Shown: positions 21,391 through 30,516, numbered from the stretch's first letter. The stretch: 64,000 nucleotides of DNA from Prevotella sp. (GCA_017548605.1 JAFYZT010000027.1:62001-126000); one strand, 5' to 3'. Notes: generated by a model from the letters alone, not told the origin. Made by a program: numbers and translations.

Positions 21391-24300
21391 TTACTTAATT
21401 ACCTGTTTCTTACCATTGATGATATAGATACCGCGAGGCAACTTCTTCAGGTCAATATCCTTGCCTACCAGTTGGCCCTGTATGGTATACACGGCACCAT
21501 CCGACAATGACTGGTTCAGGATTTCGCGTATGCCCGTGGTACCGTCGAACGAGAAACTGATGTTCGCGTTTGCCATGTCAGACAGCACATCCACGAACTC
21601 GAAGTAACCGCGGAAGGCCTTCATCTTCGTCAGACCGGTAGAATACCAGAACTTGTTGTTGCTGATGAAGAGACAGCTCTCCGGCACCGTCGTCTGGGCG
21701 TGGTACGTACCGTAGAACGTGCCGTACACCTTGCGCTGCCTGCCCGTCTTGCCGTTGTCGTATTCAGCGATAGCACTCTCCTCGTCGGGTTCAAGGATGC
21801 TTCTCACCGTGAACTCCTCGACAGGTTCCGACACCTTGATCAGGTAAGGATAGTTGGCGTAGAACCCTTCCTCGTCGATGTCGATGTCCGCGAAGTGGAC
21901 AAGAATACTTTTTACGTTGTCGTCATCGTCGTATTCCACGTCGTAGCTGTCGAATGCCTGCAGTTGCACGTCATCGCCAAACGAGGCGTACACCTGCTCA
22001 GCCGTCATGTTGAAGGGCAGACAGATGGTGCTCCACTGGTTGGCGGCTATCGTGCGTCTCACCTTGATGCTCACAGCGGCGTCCGTCGTCTCGATGTCGT
22101 CTTCGGAGTCCTCGTCAAGCACGATGGTGTTGTCGCCGATGGTCAGCTCGGTGGTCACCGTCTGACCCACCTCGGTGAGGTTGTTGTCGGCATCGGAGAA
22201 GGCCGCGTCGAGGATACTCATCTCATATACGCCATCGGCATAGTCCTCGGGGATGTTGACCGTGATCCGTGCCACCTCGCCCTCGTTGCCGCTGAAGGTG
22301 TAGGGCTTGCCTGTGTTCGGGTTGGCCGTCGAGGTGCCGCAGAGCACCTGTAGCGTGCCGTCAGCCTGCAGGGCGGAGTTGAAATAGTCGGTCTTGCGGG
22401 CCGTGGTGCGCTCCGTGCTCAGTTCGGCCATGAGGATGTCGTCCTCGTCGGTGGCCACCGTGATGCCTTCAGGCAGTTGCAGGCGGAACTCGAAGCCCGC
22501 CACGGGACTGCTGTTCTTCATCTGGATGGAGAGCGTCTGCTGCGTGCCCGGTGTGGCGGTTACGGGCTCCACATAGATGACGTCGGTCAGCGTCGATATA
22601 TCCGTCGCGGTTTTCCTCGGGCCCTTCTTCGGGGCTGCCGCCGGAGCGTTGCTGCTGGTCGACGAGTTCAGGATGATGTTGGCTATGCCGATGAAGTCGG
22701 ACACCTCGATGTTCTTGTTGTTGTTCAAGTCACCCGCCTTGAAGATGAACACTTGCGGCGGATTGCCGAGGATGTAGTTGGCCGTGGCGATGAAGTCGGC
22801 CACCTCCACTTTCTTGTTGCCGTTCACGTCGCCGAGGATGAAGTTGATGATGGAGAGCGTCGACTTCAGGTAGGCGGTGGTGTAGAGCGTGGAGTTCTTG
22901 TCGGTCAGGTTCACTTCCTTCAGGATAATGGGATTGTCGCCTTCCTCCATGTCCTCGCTGATGTTGAGCGTGATGGTTGCCACCTCGCCGTCGTTGCCTT
23001 CGAAGGTGTATCCCTTCGACGAGCCGCAGAGCACACGGATGCTGCCGTCGGCCTGTACGGTCGAGTTGAAGTAGTCGGTCTTGCGTGCCGTGGTGCGCTC
23101 GGTGCTCAGCTCTATCAGGCTGAAGCCGTCCTCGTCGGTGGCGATGGTCACGCCCTCGGGCAGGTAGAGGTCGAACTGATAACCCTGCACCTGGACTATG
23201 TTCTTCATTTTCACCGATAGCGTCACCTGGCTGCCGGCGGCACCCTCCACGCGCTCCAGATAGATGGTATTGGCGATGGTGCTGTAGTCGGTGTCCTCGC
23301 CGGCCGTCACTTTCTGACTCTCGAACTCCTCTATGGCGGCATTAATGTCGGCAGTGCACTGGCTGATGGCCTCGTCGCTCATCGTGCTGGATATTTGGGT
23401 CCTCACGCTATTGATGACCTCCAGGAGGGCGGCACGTGAGCCGGGTGCGTATTCGCCGATGTTCTCACCCTCAGTGCTGTTGTCGTAGAGAGCCTGAGCC
23501 TCATCCACCAACGCTTGCAACGCGGCAATGGCCGCCTCTTTGTTGGCCGTCACCGTCACCTGACAGGTGGCTGTCACACCTGAGCCGTCAGTGGCGGAAG
23601 CGGTGATGGTCGCCGTACCCACCGACACGGCGGTGACGACACCGTTCTCCACGGTGGCCACCTCTTCGTCACTGCTCGTCCAACTCAATTGTTTGTTGGT
23701 GGCCCCGAGTGGCATAACACTGGCTGAGATGGTCTCCTCCGAGCCAACGGCTATGATTAGGGTTGTCTTGTCAAAAGAGATTCCGGCCACAGGGGTACTC
23801 TCATCATTCCATAGCAAGAAGGGATAATTTGCTCCTTCGTCAATACCCCATACTGTTGAGAAATCCCATCCTAGGCCTAGGTAGGTGGAGGCACTCATTA
23901 GGTCGGACATCGTTTTGGCAATACCCTCTACCAAATCGTCTGTTTTCCTCTGCGGTACATTATTGAGCGAAACCTGCATTGTACTTAATGCATAATTGCT
24001 CAAATCCGGGTCAGCCGCACCATTCTTGAAACCGCCTATGACTCGACATCCCCAAGAAGACTGAGCAGACAGCGACAGGATATTGCAGGCAGCAACACAG
24101 TTTGTCAGACTTGCGTTTGCACCATCGAGTTCTCCGACGACTCCACCGCCATACATCACGCCCTCTATATTACCTGCAGCATAACACTTGTCAATACTAT
24201 TGAAGGTATATCCTACCAAGCCCGCACTAAACAATGTGCCCTTTACTACTGCAGTGCTATAACAATTATCAATAGGAGACAATGCATAACCCACCAAACC

Positions 24301-27213
24301 GCCTGTATAAGAATCATTACCTGTAACAGAAACATTTCCTGTGGATACTGATTGGCTAATAGCAGACTCGCTATAACCCACCAAACCACCTGCATATCCG
24401 TTGGAACCACTTTCTGTTAATGTCGTATTTGTAATAGACTTACTTATTGTTCCACCTATAGCATAGCCAATGAGTCCACCAACTCGGTTGTCTGCATTGG
24501 TTGATGTGATGGTAGCATCAGTGCGACATCTATCGATAGTACACTCTTCTGTCATGCCTGCCAGTCCACCGACAAATGCCTCTTCAGAACTTGACATCGC
24601 TGATCCTTCAAAAGAAACCTTATTGATTGCTGTGTTCAAGGTATAACCAACGACACCACCCACATGGACGGTACCTTCCACATCGCCCTTGACGTAACAA
24701 TTCTCTATTGTTCCATTGGCATTTCGTCCAATGAGGATACCCGTATAATCACCCCCTTTCACACTCTTTCCTGTTGCCACCTCAACATTCAGGTTTTTGA
24801 TTTGTCCTGAAGAAAAGTTTGAGAAAAGACCATTATAGTCATCTGTCGTATTTATCCATAATCCAGATATGGTATAAAATCCGCCATCTATATAGGTAGC
24901 ATCTCCACTGTTTCGACCAATAGGAATCCATCCCTGTTCCGGGTTATTCTCGTTAATCCACCGAGTCAAGTCAATGTCGTTCATCACCTTGTAATAACCC
25001 CTATTTGATGCTCCCTGTAAATCTTCTGCTGTATAAATGCGCCACGGGTCTTCTTCTGTTCCACTACCAGGATATCCAACTGTTGCTGTTGTAAAATATG
25101 AAGGAGCCTTTCCTTCCACGTCAGCATATATCTGGACGATTGCACCACTTTGTAGGGCTTCTGTATTGAAACTCCACTTGTAATTGCTGCTCTCAGTTGA
25201 CACCACATCTCTGTCTTTGTAATAAAGAAATACGGTTCCCCCATCGATACTCTTTCCCGAGATACTCGTGGCTTGTGAAACAAGATTACTCTCTATTATT
25301 GGTGGTGCTGTCTGGTATTTCTTATAGGGGAAACATTCCGTTTCAAGTATATTCCAATTCTCATCGAAGTTCCAACCCCATGAAACATAGTTGGCTTTCA
25401 ACTTCAAAGCAGAGGGACCAATACTTGTTCCATTCTGCAAGTCATCATCTATATCTTGTGCCACGCCGCTCAAAATTACCTTTGCCTGTGCCAATGCACG
25501 GTTTGATTCCGATGAGCCTAATGCACCGATGGTAGTATATTCTTCATCTATAAGACCATAAATGCGACCAACATTCGATGTGGTAGCAGAAATAGTGGAA
25601 ACGTTGGCGACGTTTGATTTTAAAGTGGTAACATTGTAAGAATCCCCTTCTATATCAGAATTAATTTGTCCGATGATACCACCAACATTTACCATACCGT
25701 ATATGTTAGCATATGAATAATTATTTAGAACATTTCCACCACTTTTATAGCCACACAACCCCCCTATATTATTCATACCATGAATTGTGCCACTATAATA
25801 ATTATTTGTTAATGAGTACGAGATCGTATTTCTAGTATAGGAATGACTAAAACTTAACGTATATTGCGGTACAGTATGTTGCCCAGTATAGACTCCATCT
25901 TTAAATAAATATTGATAATAAAACATATTGTTAAATTTCCCGCTGCTTTTTTCTGTTCTTGCATTTGGACTATATCCTGAAGTAGAGATGTCTGATCCTA
26001 TAATTCCCCCAACGAAATTAAGACCTTCCATATTACCAATAGAAGTACAATTATTGACTTGATATAATAAATTAGTACCGTTTAATATTGTTTCTTGTAT
26101 TGATAGTAACAATACACTATACGAGTTCGGAGGATTATCATTATATATTTTGTAAGTACTTAATTTTGGTTTTACATTCGCATCGATTACAGCCCCAATC
26201 AATCCCCCAACATAATTCTGACCTTGCATATCCCCGAAGTGACTGCAATTTTCCATTTCCTCAATACAACCACCTTTGCTCACGCCCACAATACCACCAG
26301 TGTAGTCGCCAGTTGCGGTGATAGTTCCCTTATGAAAGCAAGTGTTAAATGAAGATGTCGTATTCTCTAATGCTCCTGAAAAACCAGATACATATTGTGT
26401 TCCCTGCACATTACTCTCAACTGAACAGCGAATGAATGTACCTGTGGAACAACAACCGACAAAGCCTCCAGCATAATCCTGCCCACTAACATCTCCGATT
26501 TGTTTAATATCAGTAAGGGAAACGCTTGTCAACTTACCAGCAAAGCCACCAGCATAGTTTTCTGCATTTGTACGTTGTCCTGTCACACTACCTTGTTGCC
26601 AAGTACCACCTTCAGCCAATCCAACGAACCCACCAAGATAGTTTTGGGCACTTACTGATGTCTCAACACTAAAAGTGGAATAGTTGGTGTAAAGAGATTG
26701 ACCTATAAAACCACCAACATTGCTTGTTCCTTCTACTCCAGATGTTAGTGAAAGATTACAATTGGTTATTTCTGAACCAGCCGCATACCCGATGAAACCG
26801 CCGACATTAGAAGCACCCGTGACAGAGGTTCCTTCTATCGATAGGTTTTCTATCGTAGCCCCACTTAAATATCCGAAGAAACCTACGTAATCCGTTGATA
26901 CGCGTTTAATCATCAATCCCGATACTTTGTGGTTATTACCTAAAAAACTACCTTTAAATGGCATTGACTCAACACCTATAGGTAGCCATCCCTGACGTGG
27001 ATTGTTTTCAGCAATCCATTCAGATATGTCCAAGTCTTTCATCAACTTGAACACCACTCCCTCTTGATTGAGGAAATTAGACACTTGCGCCAGTTGCGTC
27101 TCATTGAAAATCAGATACGGGTCTTCTTCCGTTCCATTTCCAGATCCGCTAAACTGTGCGAATGATAGTAGCGAACAAAGTAACATTGTCGCTAATGTAA
27201 ATAGTCTTTTCAT
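21391..27213 (-). CDS. Giant T9SS-exported surface protein with GLUG repeats, BIG2, cohesin-like and dockerin modules
   Basis: This 1940-residue protein starts with a signal peptide (MKRLFTLATMLLCSLLSFAQ). Two related modules, each opening with GSGTEEDP, an ISEWI/LTRWI segment and ENNP-QGWxPIG, begin near residues 25 and 718 and are filled with GLUG-type repeats (for example GGFVGLAEGG, GGLVGYSES). There follow a BIG2 Ig-like domain (~1141-1219), a helical segment (~1222-1300), a cohesin-like domain (~1310-1450), a dockerin type I pair (GDVNGNKKVEVADFIATANY and GDLNNNKNIEVSDFIGIANI, ~1457-1516) and a second cohesin-like domain (~1541-1698). A beta-rich domain and a type IX secretion C-terminal signal ending PRGIYIINGKKQVIK complete it. 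It should be exported by the T9SS and attached to the cell surface; ligand unknown. It overlaps the upstream 147-residue gene by 4 bp. Confidence 0.9.
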   Translation of the reverse strand: MKRLFTLATMLLCSLLSFAQFSGSGNGTEEDPYLIFNETQLAQVSNFLNQEGVVFKLMKDLDISEWIAENNPRQGWLPIGVESMPFKGSFLGNNHKVSGLMIKRVSTDYVGFFGYLSGATIENLSIEGTSVTGASNVGGFIGYAAGSEITNCNLSLTSGVEGTSNVGGFIGQSLYTNYSTFSVETSVSAQNYLGGFVGLAEGGTWQQGSVTGQRTNAENYAGGFAGKLTSVSLTDIKQIGDVSGQDYAGGFVGCCSTGTFIRCSVESNVQGTQYVSGFSGALENTTSSFNTCFHKGTITATGDYTGGIVGVSKGGCIEEMENCSHFGDMQGQNYVGGLIGAVIDANVKPKLSTYKIYNDNPPNSYSVLLLSIQETILNGTNLLYQVNNCTSIGNMEGLNFVGGIIGSDISTSGYSPNARTEKSSGKFNNMFYYQYLFKDGVYTGQHTVPQYTLSFSHSYTRNTISYSLTNNYYSGTIHGMNNIGGLCGYKSGGNVLNNYSYANIYGMVNVGGIIGQINSDIEGDSYNVTTLKSNVANVSTISATTSNVGRIYGLIDEEYTTIGALGSSESNRALAQAKVILSGVAQDIDDDLQNGTSIGPSALKLKANYVSWGWNFDENWNILETECFPYKKYQTAPPIIESNLVSQATSISGKSIDGGTVFLYYKDRDVVSTESSNYKWSFNTEALQSGAIVQIYADVEGKAPSYFTTATVGYPGSGTEEDPWRIYTAEDLQGASNRGYYKVMNDIDLTRWINENNPEQGWIPIGRNSGDATYIDGGFYTISGLWINTTDDYNGLFSNFSSGQIKNLNVEVATGKSVKGGDYTGILIGRNANGTIENCYVKGDVEGTVHVGGVVGYTLNTAINKVSFEGSAMSSSEEAFVGGLAGMTEECTIDRCRTDATITSTNADNRVGGLIGYAIGGTISKSITNTTLTESGSNGYAGGLVGYSESAISQSVSTGNVSVTGNDSYTGGLVGYALSPIDNCYSTAVVKGTLFSAGLVGYTFNSIDKCYAAGNIEGVMYGGGVVGELDGANASLTNCVAACNILSLSAQSSWGCRVIGGFKNGAADPDLSNYALSTMQVSLNNVPQRKTDDLVEGIAKTMSDLMSASTYLGLGWDFSTVWGIDEGANYPFLLWNDESTPVAGISFDKTTLIIAVGSEETISASVMPLGATNKQLSWTSSDEEVATVENGVVTAVSVGTATITASATDGSGVTATCQVTVTANKEAAIAALQALVDEAQALYDNSTEGENIGEYAPGSRAALLEVINSVRTQISSTMSDEAISQCTADINAAIEEFESQKVTAGEDTDYSTIANTIYLERVEGAAGSQVTLSVKMKNIVQVQGYQFDLYLPEGVTIATDEDGFSLIELSTERTTARKTDYFNSTVQADGSIRVLCGSSKGYTFEGNDGEVATITLNISEDMEEGDNPIILKEVNLTDKNSTLYTTAYLKSTLSIINFILGDVNGNKKVEVADFIATANYILGNPPQVFIFKAGDLNNNKNIEVSDFIGIANIILNSSTSSNAPAAAPKKGPRKTATDISTLTDVIYVEPVTATPGTQQTLSIQMKNSSPVAGFEFRLQLPEGITVATDEDDILMAELSTERTTARKTDYFNSALQADGTLQVLCGTSTANPNTGKPYTFSGNEGEVARITVNIPEDYADGVYEMSILDAAFSDADNNLTEVGQTVTTELTIGDNTIVLDEDSEDDIETTDAAVSIKVRRTIAANQWSTICLPFNMTAEQVYASFGDDVQLQAFDSYDVEYDDDDNVKSILVHFADIDIDEEGFYANYPYLIKVSEPVEEFTVRSILEPDEESAIAEYDNGKTGRQRKVYGTFYGTYHAQTTVPESCLFISNNKFWYSTGLTKMKAFRGYFEFVDVLSDMANANISFSFDGTTGIREILNQSLSDGAVYTIQGQLVGKDIDLKKLPRGIYIINGKKQVIK

Positions 27214-27653
27214 AATTGTTTGGTTTTGTGTATATTCAGATTATCCTTTACGATTTGTAGTAATTCCAGTTTTTCTTCTTCATCACCCAAACGATTCAAT
27301 AATTCTATCCCTCTTGGTGTTGTATAAAGTTGTTTTAGATAATAGCCAAAGAATTTATCTACATCTTTAGGATTAAGAGATGCCGTTTTCATATAAAGTC
27401 CCAATTCTTCAAAAAAGCGGAGAAACACTTCCAATTGATACAAAGAGATGTTTTCTCCAATAGGTTCTTTTTCGCGAAGATACTTTACAACGGACTGCAT
27501 GTCTTCGTTTTTTTCGTATCGTCTGTTCAATTGAGAAAACAGTTTGTGATACTCTGTTTGTTTATGACTACGATAATCTTTTCTCGCTTGCCACAATGCG
27601 ACAATAGCCAAAAGCAATGTCACGCCTTCAATAATAATCTTAAGAATTCCCAT
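27210..27653 (-). CDS. Small membrane-anchored protein of unknown function
   Basis: The 147-residue protein begins with one membrane helix (GILKIIIEGVTLLLAIVALW, residues 2-21), followed by a charged, mainly helical cytoplasmic or periplasmic domain (KLFSQLNRRYEKNEDMQS, YQLEVFLRFFEELGLYMK). I do not recognise a family with certainty; the layout resembles small N-anchored helical proteins of the DUF4760 kind. Its TGA overlaps the ATG of the giant surface protein (ATGA), so the two are coupled. Transcription probably starts about 315 nt upstream at the promoter at 27978-28009. Confidence 0.65.
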   Translation of the reverse strand: MGILKIIIEGVTLLLAIVALWQARKDYRSHKQTEYHKLFSQLNRRYEKNEDMQSVVKYLREKEPIGENISLYQLEVFLRFFEELGLYMKTASLNPKDVDKFFGYYLKQLYTTPRGIELLNRLGDEEEKLELLQIVKDNLNIHKTKQL

Positions 27654-27699
27654 AAATAATAAAACTTAGGATCGTAAACAGTCTCTATTTTACGTCCTT

Positions 27700-27975
27700 C
27701 GGCTCAAAAGGTGTGGTTAGTAGAATATTGGTTGGTGAAGGCACAAAAAGAAAGGGTGAGCCTACTTTCGCTTATTCCAATGGTAGGCTCTCGACTGCCC
27801 GTGCAACGAATAAGAAAAGCCGCTCACACCTTAGACCTTATATGCATAGATATACATATAACCCATCTAAGGATGGCGTTTCCTGTATTCCAGTTGCACA
27901 GTGAGTTGTCGAGATTCACCATTGCGGAATAGCCAAAACGCTTCCTAATTATGTCTTGTCGTAATCATACGACTT
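27700..27975 (-). ncRNA. Candidate structured RNA or structured 5' leader
   Basis: No convincing gene occupies 27654-27975, but paired segments are dense. Domain 1: GCGTTT (27876-27881) pairs with AAACGC (27936-27941), and TATTCC (27886-27891) with GGAATA (27926-27931), around a symmetric 4x4 internal loop. Domain 2: AAGGTGTG(G) (27708-27716) pairs with (T)CACACCTT (27824-27832), enclosing GAGCCTAC/GTAGGCTC (27758-27765 with 27783-27790). A consensus-perfect promoter at 27978-28009 would transcribe it on the minus strand. It could be a free small RNA or the regulatory leader of the downstream membrane-protein/surface-protein pair. I could not match it to a known RNA family. Confidence 0.4.
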
Positions 27976-27977
27976 TG

Positions 27978-28009
27978 CAAATATAAGAAGTATTTCGCAG
28001 AAACGCAAA
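27978..28009 (-). promoter_or_regulatory. Strong promoter driving the structured leader and downstream genes
   Basis: Minus strand TTTTG (complement of 28006-28010), 20 bp spacer, TATATTTG (27985-27978). This is among the best consensus matches in the window. Predicted start about 27971. Confidence 0.7.
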
Positions 28010-28096
28010 AATGCGAGCGACTTTTTTCTTATTCCGTTCGCAAAAATATGGAAAAAAGATGAAAAGGGGTGCATCCAATTTGTCCAAATAATAGAA

Positions 28097-28199
28097 GACC
28101 CACCCCGACCCTCCCAAAGGGAGGGGGAATAAGCCTCCCCCTGGCCCCCTCCAAAAGAGGGGGATAGGCCTCCCCCTAGCCCCCTCCGGTAGAGGGGGG
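28097..28199. repeat. Three C-rich dispersed elements in tandem
   Basis: Three inverted-repeat units (CCCTCCCAAAGGGAGGG, CCCCTCCAAAAGAGGGGG, CCCCTCCGGTAGAGGGGG) in a row. The first two match 17190-17262 almost base for base. They separate the divergently transcribed surface-protein operon and higBA. Confidence 0.85.
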
Positions 28200-28278
28200 A
28201 AGGATGATTTATCAAGGAGGTGTTATTTGAAGGTAATTATATAAAAATTCAAAATTTGCGAAATTTTATATTGAAATA

Positions 28279-28309
28279 TTTTGAAATTCAAAATTTATAT
28301 CTATCTTTG
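28279..28309 (+). promoter_or_regulatory. higBA promoter with overlapping palindromic operator
   Basis: TTG (28281-28283), 18 bp spacer, TATCTTTG (28302-28309). A perfect 15 bp palindrome TTTTGAA-A-TTCAAAA (28279-28293) covers the -33 element, as expected for HigA autorepression. The predicted transcript start is only about 2-4 nt before the higB ATG. Confidence 0.65.
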
Positions 28310-28317
28310 CAAACAAT

Positions 28318-28617
28318 ATGAGAATTGTGTCACATAGAAAGCTCGTGGAATTCTATAGTTCAGAAGGACATGGAGACGCTCAATCCGCTCTAGAAAGATG
28401 GTATGATATTGCGGAAAGAGCACAGTGGAGGAACCTGTCTGACATTAAGGTCGATTTCCCTACCACGGATTATGTGGGCAACCAACATTATGTGTTCAAC
28501 ATCAAAGGGAACAAATATAGGCTGATCGTAGTTGTCAAATTCACCATCGGATATGTTTTCATCCGCTTTGTAGGCACACATAGCGAATACGACAAGATAG
28601 AAGCATCAACAATTTAA
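28318..28617 (+). CDS. higB: HigB-family mRNA interferase toxin
   Basis: The 99-residue protein has the HigB fold landmarks: MRIVSHRKLVEFYSSEGHGD, then WRNLSDIKVDFPTTDYVGNQ and the C-terminal core GNKYRLIVVVKFTIGYVFIR followed by FVGTHSEYDKI. HigB-type toxins cleave translated mRNA on the ribosome. Toxin-first order, 14 bp gap to the antitoxin and matching length all fit. The gene looks intact. Fragments related to its antitoxin partner, without a toxin, are found at 18.3 and 19.9 kb. Confidence 0.92.
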   Translation: MRIVSHRKLVEFYSSEGHGDAQSALERWYDIAERAQWRNLSDIKVDFPTTDYVGNQHYVFNIKGNKYRLIVVVKFTIGYVFIRFVGTHSEYDKIEASTI

Positions 28618-28631
28618 AAAGGAGGATTTTC

Positions 28632-28997
28632 ATGATGAATACCATTTCAAAAGAACAATATGAGTTTGCATTGGCACGCATAGAGGAACTGCTGCCGTTG
28701 GTTGACGATGAAACGCCGGCCAACGACCGCAATGCGATTGAACTGACCATGATGTCGGATTTAGTGATAGGATACGAGAAGGAACACTTCCCTATCACTA
28801 AGCCTACCGTCGCGCAGTTAATACAGTTGTCGCTCGAAGAGAAAAAGATGACTCAGAAGCAGTTGGCTTTGGAAATCGGTGTCAGCCCATCGCGTATCAA
28901 CGATTATATATCCGGGCGAGCGGAACCGACGCTCAAAATTGCACGTCAACTTTGCGCCACATTAGGCATCGCCCCCGCAGCCATGCTGGGGTGTTGA
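28632..28997 (+). CDS. higA: HigA-family antitoxin (XRE helix-turn-helix)
   Basis: The 121-residue antitoxin has an N-terminal toxin-neutralising helical region (YEFALARIEELLPLVDDETP) and a C-terminal XRE domain (QKQLALEIGVSPSRINDYIS, GRAEPTLKIARQLC). It follows the toxin with a clear GGAGG ribosome site (AAAAGGAGGATTTTC) before ATG 28632, with a second Met directly after. It likely represses its own promoter at the palindrome 28279-28293. Two partial copies elsewhere in the window are 90-plus percent similar by eye, so this locus or a relative has been a source of duplications. Confidence 0.93.
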   Translation: MMNTISKEQYEFALARIEELLPLVDDETPANDRNAIELTMMSDLVIGYEKEHFPITKPTVAQLIQLSLEEKKMTQKQLALEIGVSPSRINDYISGRAEPTLKIARQLCATLGIAPAAMLGC

Positions 28998-29034
28998 ATT
29001 ACTTTAACCATTTTCCGAGACAAGATGACTTTAT

Positions 29035-30357
29035 TCAGTTGAGCCCCCCCCCACCCTTTTTGGTGTTCTGCTTCATCTGGTAGTAAAGTTTGTCCTGGAG
29101 GTTGTTATTAACATCACTATACTGGTGGTAGAATGTGCGTTCGTCTATCTCGTATTCCCTGGAAAGTTGATTCCATAAGACACGTACTTTATCTCCACAT
29201 TGGTTCAGATAAGGAAGGTATAGGTTGTTATAGAGTTTTTCCGTGTGGTTATTCCAAGCGGAATCGCGCAAATGTCCCATCATCCGTTGGAAAATGGGTT
29301 CGACAACAGAACTGATCCGCTGCTTGATTTCTCCCGTGGTCATCGTTTTTGTTCTTGTCACCGTCCTACTCGCCGTTTCCGCTGCGACAGGCACGGAAGA
29401 AGGCCTGGACTGCAGCGAAGGATCAGAAGGCTCAGAAGGGGAAACCGTTGTAGCAGATACAGTTTGTGAAGAAGAGGTTGTTGAAGATGACAAGACAGTA
29501 TCGGCAGGCAACGTGTCCTTGGAAACCACCTCTTTCGAAATATGCTGCTGCACCTTGTCCTGTGTGGTGCAGGTACGTATGAAAATTACACAAAGAATGA
29601 CGGCCAACAACAGAAGGGCTGGAATGAGAATACGACGAAAGGTAAAGGAGCGGCTATGCAACTGCCGTGCAAGTTCACTGGTTGATGAGAAGCGATTGTC
29701 AGGATTCTGCGCTGTACACTTCTGAATGATGTCGCGATAGAATCGTTCACATGGTAGTACTTGCAGTATTTTTCCGATGGCATAGATATCTGTACGAGGA
29801 GTAGGTTTTTCGCCATACATATCAAATTGTTCCGGCGCGGCGTACTTATCCGTGCGTCCTGTGGTGTCGGGATAGGCATCGGTGTAGCAAAACCCCAAAT
29901 CAATCAGTTTCACCTCATGACCAATGCGCGTAAGCAGGATATTACTAGGTTTCAAGTCAAGATGGATAACTTGGTGTTCATGGAGATAGCCCACCACATC
30001 CAACAGTTGACGCAGGAAGCGGTCTGCATTGTCGCGATGTGTGAAATAATCAGGGTGGTTTTTGGTAAAAACATCCAACGTTTCGCCATCCACATAATCC
30101 ATCAAAATGGCATCGTCGGTCATAGATACGAAACGCACCAGATGAGGATGCTCGAATTGATAACCCGTCTCAAACTCTTTTTGCAGGGCCACCCGATAGC
30201 GAGGGTCGTCTCGCAGTTCTTCTTTCAGCCGTTTCAAGAAATGCAGTTTTCCATAAAGGCGTACACGGAAACAGTCGCATGTAGAGCCACCGATGGGGAG
30301 GGGTTCCGCATCGGGAAAAGAAAACTGGTGGTCGGAGAAGGAAGAGGAAAAGGACAT
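29035..30357 (-). CDS. Membrane-anchored Hanks-type serine/threonine protein kinase
   Basis: The 440-residue protein has a cytoplasmic kinase domain with the ATP-anchoring Lys in HFLKRLKEE (~Lys42), the catalytic loop HLDLKPSNILL (132-142; HLD in place of HRD), DLG for DFG (153-155), APE (174-176) and DIYAIGKILQ. One membrane helix (~242-262: RRILIPALLLLAVILCVIFI) is followed by a Ser/Thr-rich linker and a ~110-residue extracytoplasmic helical domain. All catalytic residues are present, so it is probably active. The 3' end runs through a G9 tract (C9 at 29044-29052 on the plus strand) encoding KKGGGGLN. It shares orientation with the 182-residue gene upstream. Confidence 0.88.
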   Translation of the reverse strand: MSFSSSFSDHQFSFPDAEPLPIGGSTCDCFRVRLYGKLHFLKRLKEELRDDPRYRVALQKEFETGYQFEHPHLVRFVSMTDDAILMDYVDGETLDVFTKNHPDYFTHRDNADRFLRQLLDVVGYLHEHQVIHLDLKPSNILLTRIGHEVKLIDLGFCYTDAYPDTTGRTDKYAAPEQFDMYGEKPTPRTDIYAIGKILQVLPCERFYRDIIQKCTAQNPDNRFSSTSELARQLHSRSFTFRRILIPALLLLAVILCVIFIRTCTTQDKVQQHISKEVVSKDTLPADTVLSSSTTSSSQTVSATTVSPSEPSDPSLQSRPSSVPVAAETASRTVTRTKTMTTGEIKQRISSVVEPIFQRMMGHLRDSAWNNHTEKLYNNLYLPYLNQCGDKVRVLWNQLSREYEIDERTFYHQYSDVNNNLQDKLYYQMKQNTKKGGGGLN

Positions 30358-30480
30358 TATAGAATTAAAAGATTAAAAAATTAAAAGATTAAAAGATTAA
30401 AAGACACGACTTTCGCAAGCTTCAGTTGTATGGAGTTAAAAGGAGTTAGAGGGAGTTAGAAGAAGTTATAAGCCAACAGC
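30358..30480. repeat. Low-complexity spacer of GATTAAAA and GGAGTTA units
   Basis: Tandem GATTAAAA(A) units (30365-30401) followed by GGAGTTA(AA/GA) units (30434-30465). No gene or clear regulatory site was seen. Confidence 0.7.
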
Positions 30481-30516
30481 ACGGAGTGCATCAACGTGGT
30501 CGGTTAGGTATTGCTC

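Noticed and set aside
22477-23220. 247-codon plus-strand frame opposite the giant surface protein
   Set aside because: Shadow of the GC-rich cohesin/dockerin region; low-complexity Val/Gly/Arg/Asp composition.
27711-27932. Two overlapping 63-73 codon plus-strand frames in the structured region
   Set aside because: Neither has a ribosome site, promoter or family resemblance, and the strong promoter and pairing pattern favour a minus-strand RNA.
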